Part shown: piece after piece, positions 32,996 to 39,795 of the stretch
Numbering within the stretch: position 1 is the stretch's first letter
How the letters are laid out: every line of letters starts with the position of its first letter
DNA from: Antribacter gilvus
GTDB lineage: Bacteria > Actinomycetota > Actinomycetes > Actinomycetales > Cellulomonadaceae
Direction of reading: 5' to 3'
Assembly (NCBI RefSeq): GCF_003946865.1
Contig: NZ_QXTH01000014.1
Span: forward strand, 1-64,000
Length of the DNA: 64,000 nucleotides
Translations under genes and position numbers: made by a program
Notes under the pieces: generated by a model
Database searches by the model: none
Told to the model about the DNA's origin: nothing
What the model saw: only the letters and a program-made list of their open reading frames with translations

Positions 32996-33250
32996 ATGGG
33001 CCGCGCCGAAGCCTTGTCGCTCGCCTGGGACCTGCTTTCGCGGGCGTCGCTCGACCTGCGCAGCACGGTCCGCACCCTCGATCTCCATGGGCTCACGGTC
33101 CACGCGGCCCAGGCTCGCGCGCTGCAGCAGAACGCGAACGAGCTCTACCTGCTCGTCCGCAAGGAGGCCGACGCGGCACACCGGGAGCAGAACCCCGATG
33201 CGTACGACGAGGACGGCCGCTGGATCGGCAACAACCACAGGGGGCACTGA
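32996..33250 (+). CDS. Small island protein of unknown function
   Basis: An 84-residue soluble protein, not recognised. It is helical and Ala/Leu/Arg-rich in the first 60 residues (LAWDLLSRASLDLRSTVRTL, ARALQQNANELYLLVRKEAD), with an acidic/His C-terminus. Its TGA overlaps the ATG of the next gene by one base, so the two are translated together. It diverges from the GntR gene across the twin operators and is probably repressed by GntR. Position and size resemble accessory genes of actinomycete integrative elements. Confidence 0.6.
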   Translation: MGRAEALSLAWDLLSRASLDLRSTVRTLDLHGLTVHAAQARALQQNANELYLLVRKEADAAHREQNPDAYDEDGRWIGNNHRGH

Positions 33251-33651
33251 TGGAACGTGGACTGGGGCAGAACGGGCGTGCGGCATTCCCCGATGAGGGA
33301 GCCGACGCCGCACGGTGGCTGGCGAACGCCGCCGACGACGTGAACGCGGCGGTGCACCACCTCGAAGGCATCAAGCCGGCTGCGGCCGTCAACCTTGAGC
33401 AGCTCGCATCCAACGCGGTGCAGATCGCGCACGAGGCCCGGCGTCTCGAGGACCCGCCGTGGGCCTACCGGGCCGATGCGCTGGCGGACGTCGAGCGCTG
33501 CCTCATGCGCGCGGACGAGGAACTGGGCAAGGCGCTGGAGGCTTACCGAGCACTCGGCGCGACGGCAATGGCCGACCAGGTGGCCGCCCTGGCCCTTCGA
33601 GTAGACCGTGCGCTCGGGACGCTCTGCCACCGGGCCACATCACGGACCTGA
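33250..33651 (+). CDS. Alpha-helical island protein of unknown function
   Basis: A 133-residue soluble, Ala-rich, all-helical-looking protein with heptad-like stretches (AARWLANAADDVNAAVHHLE, VNLEQLASNAVQIAHEARRL, DEELGKALEAYRAL). No known domain is recognised. It is coupled to the preceding gene by TGATG. Codon usage is high-GC like the host's, unlike the HNH gene downstream. Confidence 0.62.
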   Translation: MERGLGQNGRAAFPDEGADAARWLANAADDVNAAVHHLEGIKPAAAVNLEQLASNAVQIAHEARRLEDPPWAYRADALADVERCLMRADEELGKALEAYRALGATAMADQVAALALRVDRALGTLCHRATSRT

Positions 33652-34126
33652 TCTGAGGGACCGTGAGCCGGCCTCGTTGGGCAAGCGGAACACCACGCTC
33701 CTGACTCAGATCGTCGACACGACGCGCGCCACGGGGATTGTGTCCCGCGGCTGAACCGTGGTGTCGGTGGTACGTAGATGTGTAGCCGTTCGGCTATCGG
33801 ACCTACCGGGCGACGTTCAGCATTGTCACCCCTAGATGGAGGTTCATATACACCTCCTGCCTAGGTGAGATAGCCGGAGTGCGAACTTCTTGAACACGCC
33901 GTCTCGACCATCGGGATGAGCGGGTGATGCGCCGCGTTCGGCACGCGGAGCGCAGAGGAGACCGCGACTGATGCACCAACAGCACCTGCGGAGGTTTCCC
34001 GAGGGCTGCCGTCGATCTGGGGTCACGAAAACTGGATGAAACCTTCGGCGGGAGGCGCTCGCGAAGTTCCACCCGCCGGTCAATGTACGCTAGGTTTTAA
34101 GTCCCAAACGTATCGGAGGGAACGTC
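33652..34126. other. Gene-poor stretch inside the island
   Basis: No intact gene is seen in 475 bp. It holds the ATPase-like scrap at its start, a small hairpin at 33783-33796 (TAGCCG/CGGCTA) and a longer imperfect inverted repeat at about 33822-33863. GC content falls steadily toward the HNH gene that follows. Confidence 0.5.
33675..33754 (+). pseudogene. Possible P-loop ATPase fragment
   Basis: A short frame reads LGKRNTTLLTQIVDTTRATG before a stop. It looks like a Walker A segment with the GKTTLLTQIVD spacing damaged (GKRNTTLL). There is no start and no downstream continuation. It is a weak call, consistent with the decayed character of the region. Confidence 0.25.
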
Positions 34127-35152
34127 GTGAGTATCGGAGTCGTAGATCGGAAAGCACTATGGGGGCGCTCCGCGAGTCGCTGCGCCTTCCCCACGTGCCG
34201 GCGGGAACTAATTCAAACCAACGACGAGCTGACGCGACAGGAACTGATCGGCTCCGGGTTGATCGTCGGCGAAGAAGCACACATCCGAGCCCAAAGTCGA
34301 ACCGGCCCCCGTCACGACACCAACTACGATGGTGTTCACACCTACCTCAACCTCATCCTCCTTTGTCCGACACACCACACGGTGATCGACAAGAGTGATC
34401 CTGAGAACTGGCCCGTTGAAAGAATCGAAAGGCTCAAGGCTGATCACGAGAAGTGGGTGCGAGAGTCACTGACCCTGGACGACGCAAATCGACTCGAGAC
34501 GCAGATTCTTCTGGCCGCAGACGTGCAACGCATCGATAGACTGCTATTCGCGGATTGGCCTACGGCCTACTGGCAACTCAGCTATCCAATCCCATTCCTA
34601 CATCAAGCGCGTTATGACGCGATCACACAGGTAGGCCGCTTCCTACTCGCAAAGGATTGGCCATCCGCCTACCCGGCAATGGCCATTGCTGCCGATCGCC
34701 TACGTCGAGTGATAGCAATTCTCGCGGAGCACATCGTAAGCGCCTTCGAGCCCCAAGAGCCCTCAGGCCAACTCAAGTTGATTCGATCAGAAAAGCGACT
34801 CAACCGCTGGGACTCAATAGTCTACAACGAACTATTTCACCAGACGCAGCTGAATATGGTTACATCGTGGTGGCTAGCCGACGCGCTAACATGCGAACTG
34901 AACCAGTGGATCCGCGTGGTTCGCGATGAGCTGGATGCTCACTACAGGTTTGCTGAGGGATTGATACTCGTGCCCATCGGAGACGGAGTCATCGAACCAG
35001 TCGCTCACTCGCGCCTTGAGTATGATCGTGTGGCCGAGCTTCCCGTACTCCCCCGTTCACGTTCCGAAATTAGGGATTGTGTCGAGAGGAAGGCGTTGGA
35101 GCGAGGAGTCGATCCGCAATCTGTACATCCGAGCGAGTTGTCATTCTCCTAG
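34127..35152 (+). CDS. Low-GC HNH nuclease with unassigned C-terminal domain
   Basis: A 341-residue protein. The HNH domain occupies about residues 10-115: SRCAFPTCRREL (zinc cysteines), GEEAHIRAQSRTGPRHD (catalytic His region) and NLILLCPTHHTVIDK (Asn/His motif), ending WPVERIERLKADHEKW. The remaining ~220 residues are helical and Trp-rich (FADWPTAYWQLSYPIPFL) and match no domain I know. Base composition is near 50-55 % G+C, with ATA, AGA, CTA and TTG codons nearly absent from its neighbours, so it was recently acquired. The GTG start follows CGGAGGGAAC. Phage-defence effector is a reasonable but unproven role. Confidence 0.75.
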   Translation: MSIGVVDRKALWGRSASRCAFPTCRRELIQTNDELTRQELIGSGLIVGEEAHIRAQSRTGPRHDTNYDGVHTYLNLILLCPTHHTVIDKSDPENWPVERIERLKADHEKWVRESLTLDDANRLETQILLAADVQRIDRLLFADWPTAYWQLSYPIPFLHQARYDAITQVGRFLLAKDWPSAYPAMAIAADRLRRVIAILAEHIVSAFEPQEPSGQLKLIRSEKRLNRWDSIVYNELFHQTQLNMVTSWWLADALTCELNQWIRVVRDELDAHYRFAEGLILVPIGDGVIEPVAHSRLEYDRVAELPVLPRSRSEIRDCVERKALERGVDPQSVHPSELSFS

Positions 35153-35224
35153 GGATTTGATGACAACAAACTACCTGAGCCCTGGCCCCTGCGGCGTTCT
35201 ACGATCGCTTAACCTCTTGATCAC

Positions 35225-35600
35225 TCAGACACCTCCCGAGGCAGCCATGATTGCATAGACGCAAGCAGACTCTAGGCGGTCGCCGCTGTAATGGTGGGCA
35301 ACGGTGGCAATCGTTCTCGCGTCCATCGGTTCGTGAAGGAGAATCGCAGTTCGGTCCGTCTCCGTGACATCAAGAGGAGATCACAGCCAAGGGGTCGGGC
35401 ATAGTCGACTGCGGCGGTCATTTAGTGCGCGACCTGTCGCGACACCACCGAACCGGGGATCCACAAAGAGCTGGACCGGCATCGCAAGCCGGGCGGGGTA
35501 CTCATGCCAGATGCGGGCAGCGTCATCTGCGTGCCCAGCCCACGACAGGACGACCTGCCGGCCTGGCCGTCCATCGACTTCGCAGTACTGCTCGCCATTT
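35225..35600 (-). pseudogene. Decayed GNAT acetyltransferase
   Basis: On the minus strand, successive frames read EVDGRPGRQVVLSWAGHADD then AARIWHEY, LAMPVQLFVDP, then after frameshifts MTAAVDYARPLG and DVTETDRTAILLHEPMDA, ending HHYSGDRLESACVYAIMA. These align in order with the intact GNAT at 31569-32072 (EVDGRLVGQV, AARVWRER, LAIPVRLFADP, MTAAVDHARRLG, DVMLKDRAAVALYERMGA). The N-terminal ~50 codons are missing. It is a degraded paralog. Confidence 0.82.
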
Positions 35601-35735
35601 CGCGGGGACGGCGTAGCCGCGTTCGATCACCGGCACGCGCCGGGCCATCTTCAGCCGGGCAACCTCCTCCAGGGTAGGCATCCGCGCCGAGATGTCCGCG
35701 TATACGAGGTGATGTAGCCGCGCTTTGAAGCATCG
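35600..35735 (-). pseudogene. Decayed GntR regulator, C-terminal part
   Basis: The minus strand reads YADISARMPTLEEVARLKMA then RRVPVIERG, matching EEISARMPTHEEAAGLSLPD and GVPVIDLW of the intact GntR at 32076-32858. Only this UTRA segment survives; it runs directly into the GNAT remnant, so a deletion removed the end of one gene and the start of the other. Confidence 0.82.
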
Positions 35736-36041
35736 GAGCTCGGGCTCGACGGCGGTCCGGATCGGCTGGCGTTCCTGTCGATCAGCGGACGCCCAGCCGT
35801 CGGCGGGAACAGCTCGGCGTGCCAGGGACAGAACGGGCCATGTCCTCGCAGCCCACGACCTGCGACGCACGGTCGCCTCGCTCGTTTCGCCGAGACCTTG
35901 GCGGCAGACGCCAAGGATCTACTCGGCTACACCGACGAGGGCACCGCAGTGGCGCCACTACGTCAACCGGATCAGCCTCGCCCCGACCTGCGGACCGTGC
36001 TCGACCTGCTGCTCGGCAGGACGACGACGACACCGGCGTGA
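35735..36041 (+). pseudogene. Frameshifted tyrosine recombinase (integrase) C-terminus
   Basis: Fragments in three frames spell the catalytic end of a phage/element-type integrase: GLDGGPDRLAFLSISGRPAV, then HVLAAHDLRRTVASLV (the HxLRR box), then ETLAADAKDLLGYTDEGTAV, then RHYVNRISLAP with the nucleophile Tyr, and DLRTVLDLLLGR before a TGA. At least three frameshifts are present, so it is inactive. It points at the tRNA-Ser gene 75 bp away, the usual attachment target. Confidence 0.82.
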
Positions 36042-36063
36042 ACGCGAACCTCGGGGCAAGAGA

Positions 36064-36099
36064 AGAGCCCCGCCCAGCGTTTCCGCTGGTCAGGGCTCT
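36064..36099 (-). terminator. Terminator of tRNA-Ser
   Basis: On the minus strand AGAGCCC...CCAGCG-GAAA-CGCTGG...GGGCTCT forms a hairpin with a GAAA tetraloop, followed by TCTCTT, 18 nt past the tRNA 3' end. Confidence 0.8.
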
Positions 36100-36116
36100 T
36101 GCTCGCCTAGCACAGG

Positions 36117-36203
36117 CGGTAGCGGTGAGATTCGAACTCACGGTGGACTTTCACCCACACACGCTTTCGAGGCGTGCTCCTTAGGCCACTCGGACACGCT
36201 ACC
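36117..36203 (-). tRNA. tRNA-Ser (CGA)
   Basis: The 87-nt cloverleaf on the minus strand has acceptor arms GGTAGCG/CGCTACC, a D-loop, an anticodon stem CACGC/GCGTG with loop CTCGAAA (anticodon CGA, reading UCG), a long class II variable arm and TTCGAAT in the T-loop. The 3' CCA is not encoded. The integrase remnant beside it suggests it is or was an attachment site. Confidence 0.95.
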
Positions 36204-36313
36204 TCGCCCGGCTTGACCGGGCCGTAGAAGGATACCTGGTCCTGGCCCCCAACGCCGAATCGTCCCCTTGACCGCCCGGGATCCGGCTGGCTAATGTCAG
36301 CACGTCCACGGTT

Positions 36314-36325
36314 TACAACGTTGTA
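36314..36325 (+). promoter_or_regulatory. Palindrome before the GH43 gene
   Basis: TACAACGTTGTA is a perfect 12-bp palindrome 65 nt upstream of the GH43 start. The other arabinanase-type gene has a related TACAACG on its own strand at 51566-51572, so a shared arabinose-type regulator is possible. Confidence 0.5.
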
Positions 36326-36389
36326 CAGATCGGGACACAGGTCGACGACGACACCGGCGCCACGCGCCGTGGATCGAGAGGAAACACCC

Positions 36390-37808
36390 ATGAGCCGTTC
36401 CCGTCCCCCCGCCCGGATCGCGGCAGCCGCGCTGACCGGCGTCCTGCTGGTCGCCGCGGCGGTGCCCGCGGTCAGCGCGACGGCAGCCACCGGCGCCACG
36501 GCATCCGGCGCCACGACGGCGCCGAGCGCCACCAACACCCCCGCCCCCGGCGGCATCAGCATCACCGGCGAGACCTCGCCGGTCCACGACCCGGCCCTCA
36601 TCGTCGACGACGAGGACGGCACCTGGTACGTCTACTCCACAGGCCTCGTCAACCGCGAGAACGGCGGCACGGTCCAGATCTGGGCGTCCGAGGACGAAGG
36701 CACCACCTGGGAGTACGAGGGCACGGTCTGGGACCAGATCCCCGCCTGGATCGACGAGCACTTCGCCGACGGTGAGCTCCCCGGCAGCCTGTGGGCGCCG
36801 GAGATCTTCGAGAACGACGGCACGTACTACCTCTACTACTCGGCGAGCCGCTTCGGCACCAACAACTCGGTGACGGCCCTCGCCACCAACACGACGCTCG
36901 ACCCCGAGGACCCCGACTACGAGTGGGTCGACCAGGGCCCGGTCATCACGTCGCCCAACTCGATCGAGAACAACAAGACGTTCAACGCGATCGACGCGGG
37001 CATCGTCGAGGACGCCGACGGCACGCCCTACATGGCGATCGGCTCGTTCTGGTACGGCATCTTCATGGTCGAGCTCGAGTGGCCCAGCGGCAAGCTCGCC
37101 CCGAACGCCCTTGAGAACGCCAAGCACGTCGTGGACCGCTTCATGTGGGGCAACCCCGTCGAGGCGCCGTACGTCTACGAGCGCGACGGCTGGTACTACA
37201 TGTTCGTCTCGTTCAACTTCTGCTGCCGCGGCGCTGACAGCACCTACCAGGTGGCCGTCGGCCGCTCGCGCAGCGTCACCGGCCCGTTCCTCGACATGGA
37301 CGGCCGCGACATGTTCGGCGGCGGCGGCACCGTGATCCTCGAGGCTCACGGCGCGATGGTCGGCCCGGGCGGCCAGTCCGTGCACGACGACGTCCTCGCC
37401 TTCCACTACTACGACGCCCTCAACGAGGAGATCCCCTTCTTCCCGACGCTCGGCCTCCACCGCCTCGGCTGGGAGGACGGCTGGCCCGTCGTCGACCAGA
37501 CGGTCGGCGCTGCCGCGATCTCCGCCGGCCCGCAGGACCTCACCGTCCGCCCGGGCCGGGTCGCCACGTTCTCGGCCACGGCCGAGGGCACGCCGCGTCC
37601 GCTCGTGCTCTGGGAGACCTCCGCCGACGGCGGCGCCACCTGGCAGTCCGCCACCGGCAAGGTCGCCGTCGACGGCGCCACGTCGACCCTGAGCCTCGGC
37701 CACGTCAACCCGACCGACGACGGCCTCCTGGTCCGCGCGACCGCTACGAACGCCCACGGCCGCGAGACGAGCGAGCCGGCCGGGCTCACGGTCCAGCTCC
37801 GCCCGTAG
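36390..37808 (+). CDS. Secreted GH43 endo-arabinanase-like enzyme with Ig-like C-terminus
   Basis: A 472-residue exported protein. The signal peptide is about residues 1-35, followed by a Thr/Ala linker. The five-bladed propeller (about 55-370) shows the three GH43 acids: Asp in SPVHDPALIV, Asp in FNAIDAGIV and Glu in GNPVEAPYVY. Further conserved segments are SLWAPEIFENDG and FVSFNFCCRG. The pattern is that of arabinan endo-1,5-alpha-L-arabinosidases. An immunoglobulin-like domain (about 385-472) follows. GAGAGGA precedes ATG 36390, which is chosen over 36294. Confidence 0.9.
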   Translation: MSRSRPPARIAAAALTGVLLVAAAVPAVSATAATGATASGATTAPSATNTPAPGGISITGETSPVHDPALIVDDEDGTWYVYSTGLVNRENGGTVQIWASEDEGTTWEYEGTVWDQIPAWIDEHFADGELPGSLWAPEIFENDGTYYLYYSASRFGTNNSVTALATNTTLDPEDPDYEWVDQGPVITSPNSIENNKTFNAIDAGIVEDADGTPYMAIGSFWYGIFMVELEWPSGKLAPNALENAKHVVDRFMWGNPVEAPYVYERDGWYYMFVSFNFCCRGADSTYQVAVGRSRSVTGPFLDMDGRDMFGGGGTVILEAHGAMVGPGGQSVHDDVLAFHYYDALNEEIPFFPTLGLHRLGWEDGWPVVDQTVGAAAISAGPQDLTVRPGRVATFSATAEGTPRPLVLWETSADGGATWQSATGKVAVDGATSTLSLGHVNPTDDGLLVRATATNAHGRETSEPAGLTVQLRP

Positions 37809-37844
37809 CACCGGTACCACAAGACAGCACCGGTACCGCAAGAC

Positions 37845-37882
37845 GACGCTGCCCGACGCCGAAGCCGGCGTCGGGCAGCGTC
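37845..37882. terminator. Bidirectional terminator
   Basis: A perfect 16-bp stem (GACGCTGCCCGACGCC and its complement) with a 6-nt loop lies between the convergent GH43 and chitinase genes. A 12-nt direct repeat (GCACCGGTACC) precedes it. Confidence 0.88.
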
Positions 37883-37891
37883 ACACGTACC

Positions 37892-39640
37892 TCACACGCA
37901 GGGCGCTCCCGCGTCCCACGCGCCCTTCACGTCGTCGCCGGGCCGCGACCCGACCGAGTACCACATGGCCGTGTAGCTGACCCCGGCCCGCGAGACCACG
38001 GCGCCCTTCCGGTACACCGTCGACGCGGACCACGCCGGCCCGCACTCCCCAGCCGCGGGCGCGGGCGTCACGGTCCCGGTCGGAGCCCACGGCCCGCCAG
38101 CAGCACCCGGCTGCTGGTTCCGCGTCCACCACTTGGCCTTGTACTCCACGCCGTCGAACGCCACGACGTCACCCCGGGTGTAGACCCCGGTCGCGTACCA
38201 GGGGTTCGCCCCGCCGTCGGCAACGAGCGGCCCCGGCGTCGCGGCCCGGAACGTGTCGGTCAGCGCGTTCCCGAGCTCGTTCTCGTAGTCACCCGACAGG
38301 TCCCAGAAGAACGCACCACCGAAGCCGTTGACGGCCACGAACTCGGCCTTGTCCGTCACGGAGCGAGGCGTGTCGAGGCTCCACCACTCGTTGCCGTCGT
38401 AGCGGTAGCCGGCCATGGCGGCCTCGTCGTAGAACTCCTCCCCCACAGAGCGCAGCAGGTTGTAGTTGCGCGTCCCGATGGCGGCGCCCGCGGCCGCACC
38501 CGGCGTCGGGTCGGTCACGCCGCTCCAGCCCTGGCCGTACGCGGCGATGCCGAGGTTGATCTGCTCGCCGCGGTAGCCGGCGGCGCGGTACGCACCGAGC
38601 AGGTCGTCGGCGGCGAGGCCCCAGTTGGCCCAGGTGCCGGGCGTGTCCGGCCACTCGTACTTGTGCAGGTTGCCCTGGTGGCCCGTCCGGTTCGACACCC
38701 AGGTGCCGTGGTAGTCGTAGCCCTGCACGTTGAGGAAGTCGACCACCGCGGACAGGCGGGGGTCCACCCAGCCGCCGTTGGTGCGGGGCGACCAGCCTGC
38801 GGGCGCGAAGCCCGTGATCAGGTAGTCCTCGCCGGTCTCGGCCTCGGCCGCGTCGAGCTCGGCGCGCAGCAGCTCCATGAACGCGAGGAAGTTCTCCTTG
38901 TCCTCGGCGGGCCGCGGCGAGGGGTGCTCGCCGTCGGCGCCCGGCCACTCCCAGTCGATGTCGATGCCGTCGAAGATCCCGGCGGCAGCGCCCTCGCCGC
39001 CCTGCGCGCCGTACACGGGCAGGTTGCCGCGGATGTACAGGTCCACGCAGGACTCGACGAGGCGGGCGCGGTTCTCCGGCGTCGACACGGCGTCGGAGAA
39101 GTTGTCCGACCAGGTCCAGCCGCCGAGGGAGATGAGCACCTGCAGGTCGGGCGCGACCTCCTTCAGCTTGCGCAGCTGGTTGAAGTTGCCCGCGAGCGCC
39201 TGCCCGGCCGTGTCGGCGACGCCGTCCACGGAGTCCTCGGCCGAGACCAGGTGGAGGTAGTCGGCCTCGGGGTCGCCCTCGATGCCCTCGGGCCCGACGG
39301 CGTCGGAGATGTCGCAGACGAGGTCGGTCGTGACGTTGCCGAACGCGTAGTTGAGGTGCGTCAGGTCCTCGACCGCGCCGGTGCGGACCAGGTCGGCCAT
39401 CTGGTAGCCGTTCGACTGGGGCGCCCAGCCGGGGAAGTACCCCACGGCCTTGAAGCCGTTCACGCCGTCGGCACCCTGGGTGACGGTGCCCGACGGCGGC
39501 TCGGGTGCCTTCTGCGGCGAGGCGGCGGCCGCGCTGAGCGCGGCCGGGCCGAGGGTCAGTGCCGCCGCGACGCCGGCGGCGGCCGCGACCCGCAGCCTTC
39601 CGGGAGCGGGTCTCGTGGTGCTGGGACGCTGATGGCGCAT
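37892..39640 (-). CDS. Secreted GH18 chitinase with two C-terminal chitin-binding modules
   Basis: A 582-residue exported chitinase. The signal peptide spans about 1-40. The GH18 barrel (about 65-455) has LISLGGWTWSDNF and the catalytic DGIDIDWEWPG (DxxDxDxE). The insert ENFLAFMELLRAELD follows and GFGGAFFWDLSGD lies near the end. Two tandem CBM5/12-like modules (about 470-520 and 530-582) contain WYATGVYTRGDVVAFDGVEY and WSASTVYRKGAVVSRAGVSY with the aromatic binding residues. AAGGAG precedes the ATG. It cleaves chitin outside the cell. Confidence 0.93.
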   Translation of the reverse strand: MRHQRPSTTRPAPGRLRVAAAAGVAAALTLGPAALSAAAASPQKAPEPPSGTVTQGADGVNGFKAVGYFPGWAPQSNGYQMADLVRTGAVEDLTHLNYAFGNVTTDLVCDISDAVGPEGIEGDPEADYLHLVSAEDSVDGVADTAGQALAGNFNQLRKLKEVAPDLQVLISLGGWTWSDNFSDAVSTPENRARLVESCVDLYIRGNLPVYGAQGGEGAAAGIFDGIDIDWEWPGADGEHPSPRPAEDKENFLAFMELLRAELDAAEAETGEDYLITGFAPAGWSPRTNGGWVDPRLSAVVDFLNVQGYDYHGTWVSNRTGHQGNLHKYEWPDTPGTWANWGLAADDLLGAYRAAGYRGEQINLGIAAYGQGWSGVTDPTPGAAAGAAIGTRNYNLLRSVGEEFYDEAAMAGYRYDGNEWWSLDTPRSVTDKAEFVAVNGFGGAFFWDLSGDYENELGNALTDTFRAATPGPLVADGGANPWYATGVYTRGDVVAFDGVEYKAKWWTRNQQPGAAGGPWAPTGTVTPAPAAGECGPAWSASTVYRKGAVVSRAGVSYTAMWYSVGSRPGDDVKGAWDAGAPCV

Positions 39641-39736
39641 AGGGGGCTCCTTGCGAACGGCCTGTGCCGGACCTCGATGTCGACCGGACGTCTTTGTCCG
39701 AGTTGGGACGACCGTAGCGGGGTCGCACCAATAACG

Positions 39737-39773
39737 CCAGAGTCCTTCCGAATTTCCTCCGGAAGGACTCTGG
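39737..39773 (-). terminator. Terminator after the giant repeat protein gene
   Basis: A perfect 14-bp stem (CCAGAGTCCTTCCG and its complement) with a 9-nt loop lies 23 nt past the stop of the 10-kb minus-strand gene and upstream of the chitinase promoter. Confidence 0.85.
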
Positions 39774-39795
39774 CACTACGACAACAGGTGACGAG

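Noticed and set aside
33803-34072. Minus-strand frame of 89 codons in the island gap
   Set aside because: No Shine-Dalgarno or leaderless hexamer, Arg/Ser-rich noise composition and no domain; left unannotated.
35422-35870. Small intact-looking frames between 35.4 and 35.9 kb as new genes
   Set aside because: Their sequences are pieces of GntR, GNAT and integrase in shifting frames, so they are pseudogene fragments rather than new proteins.
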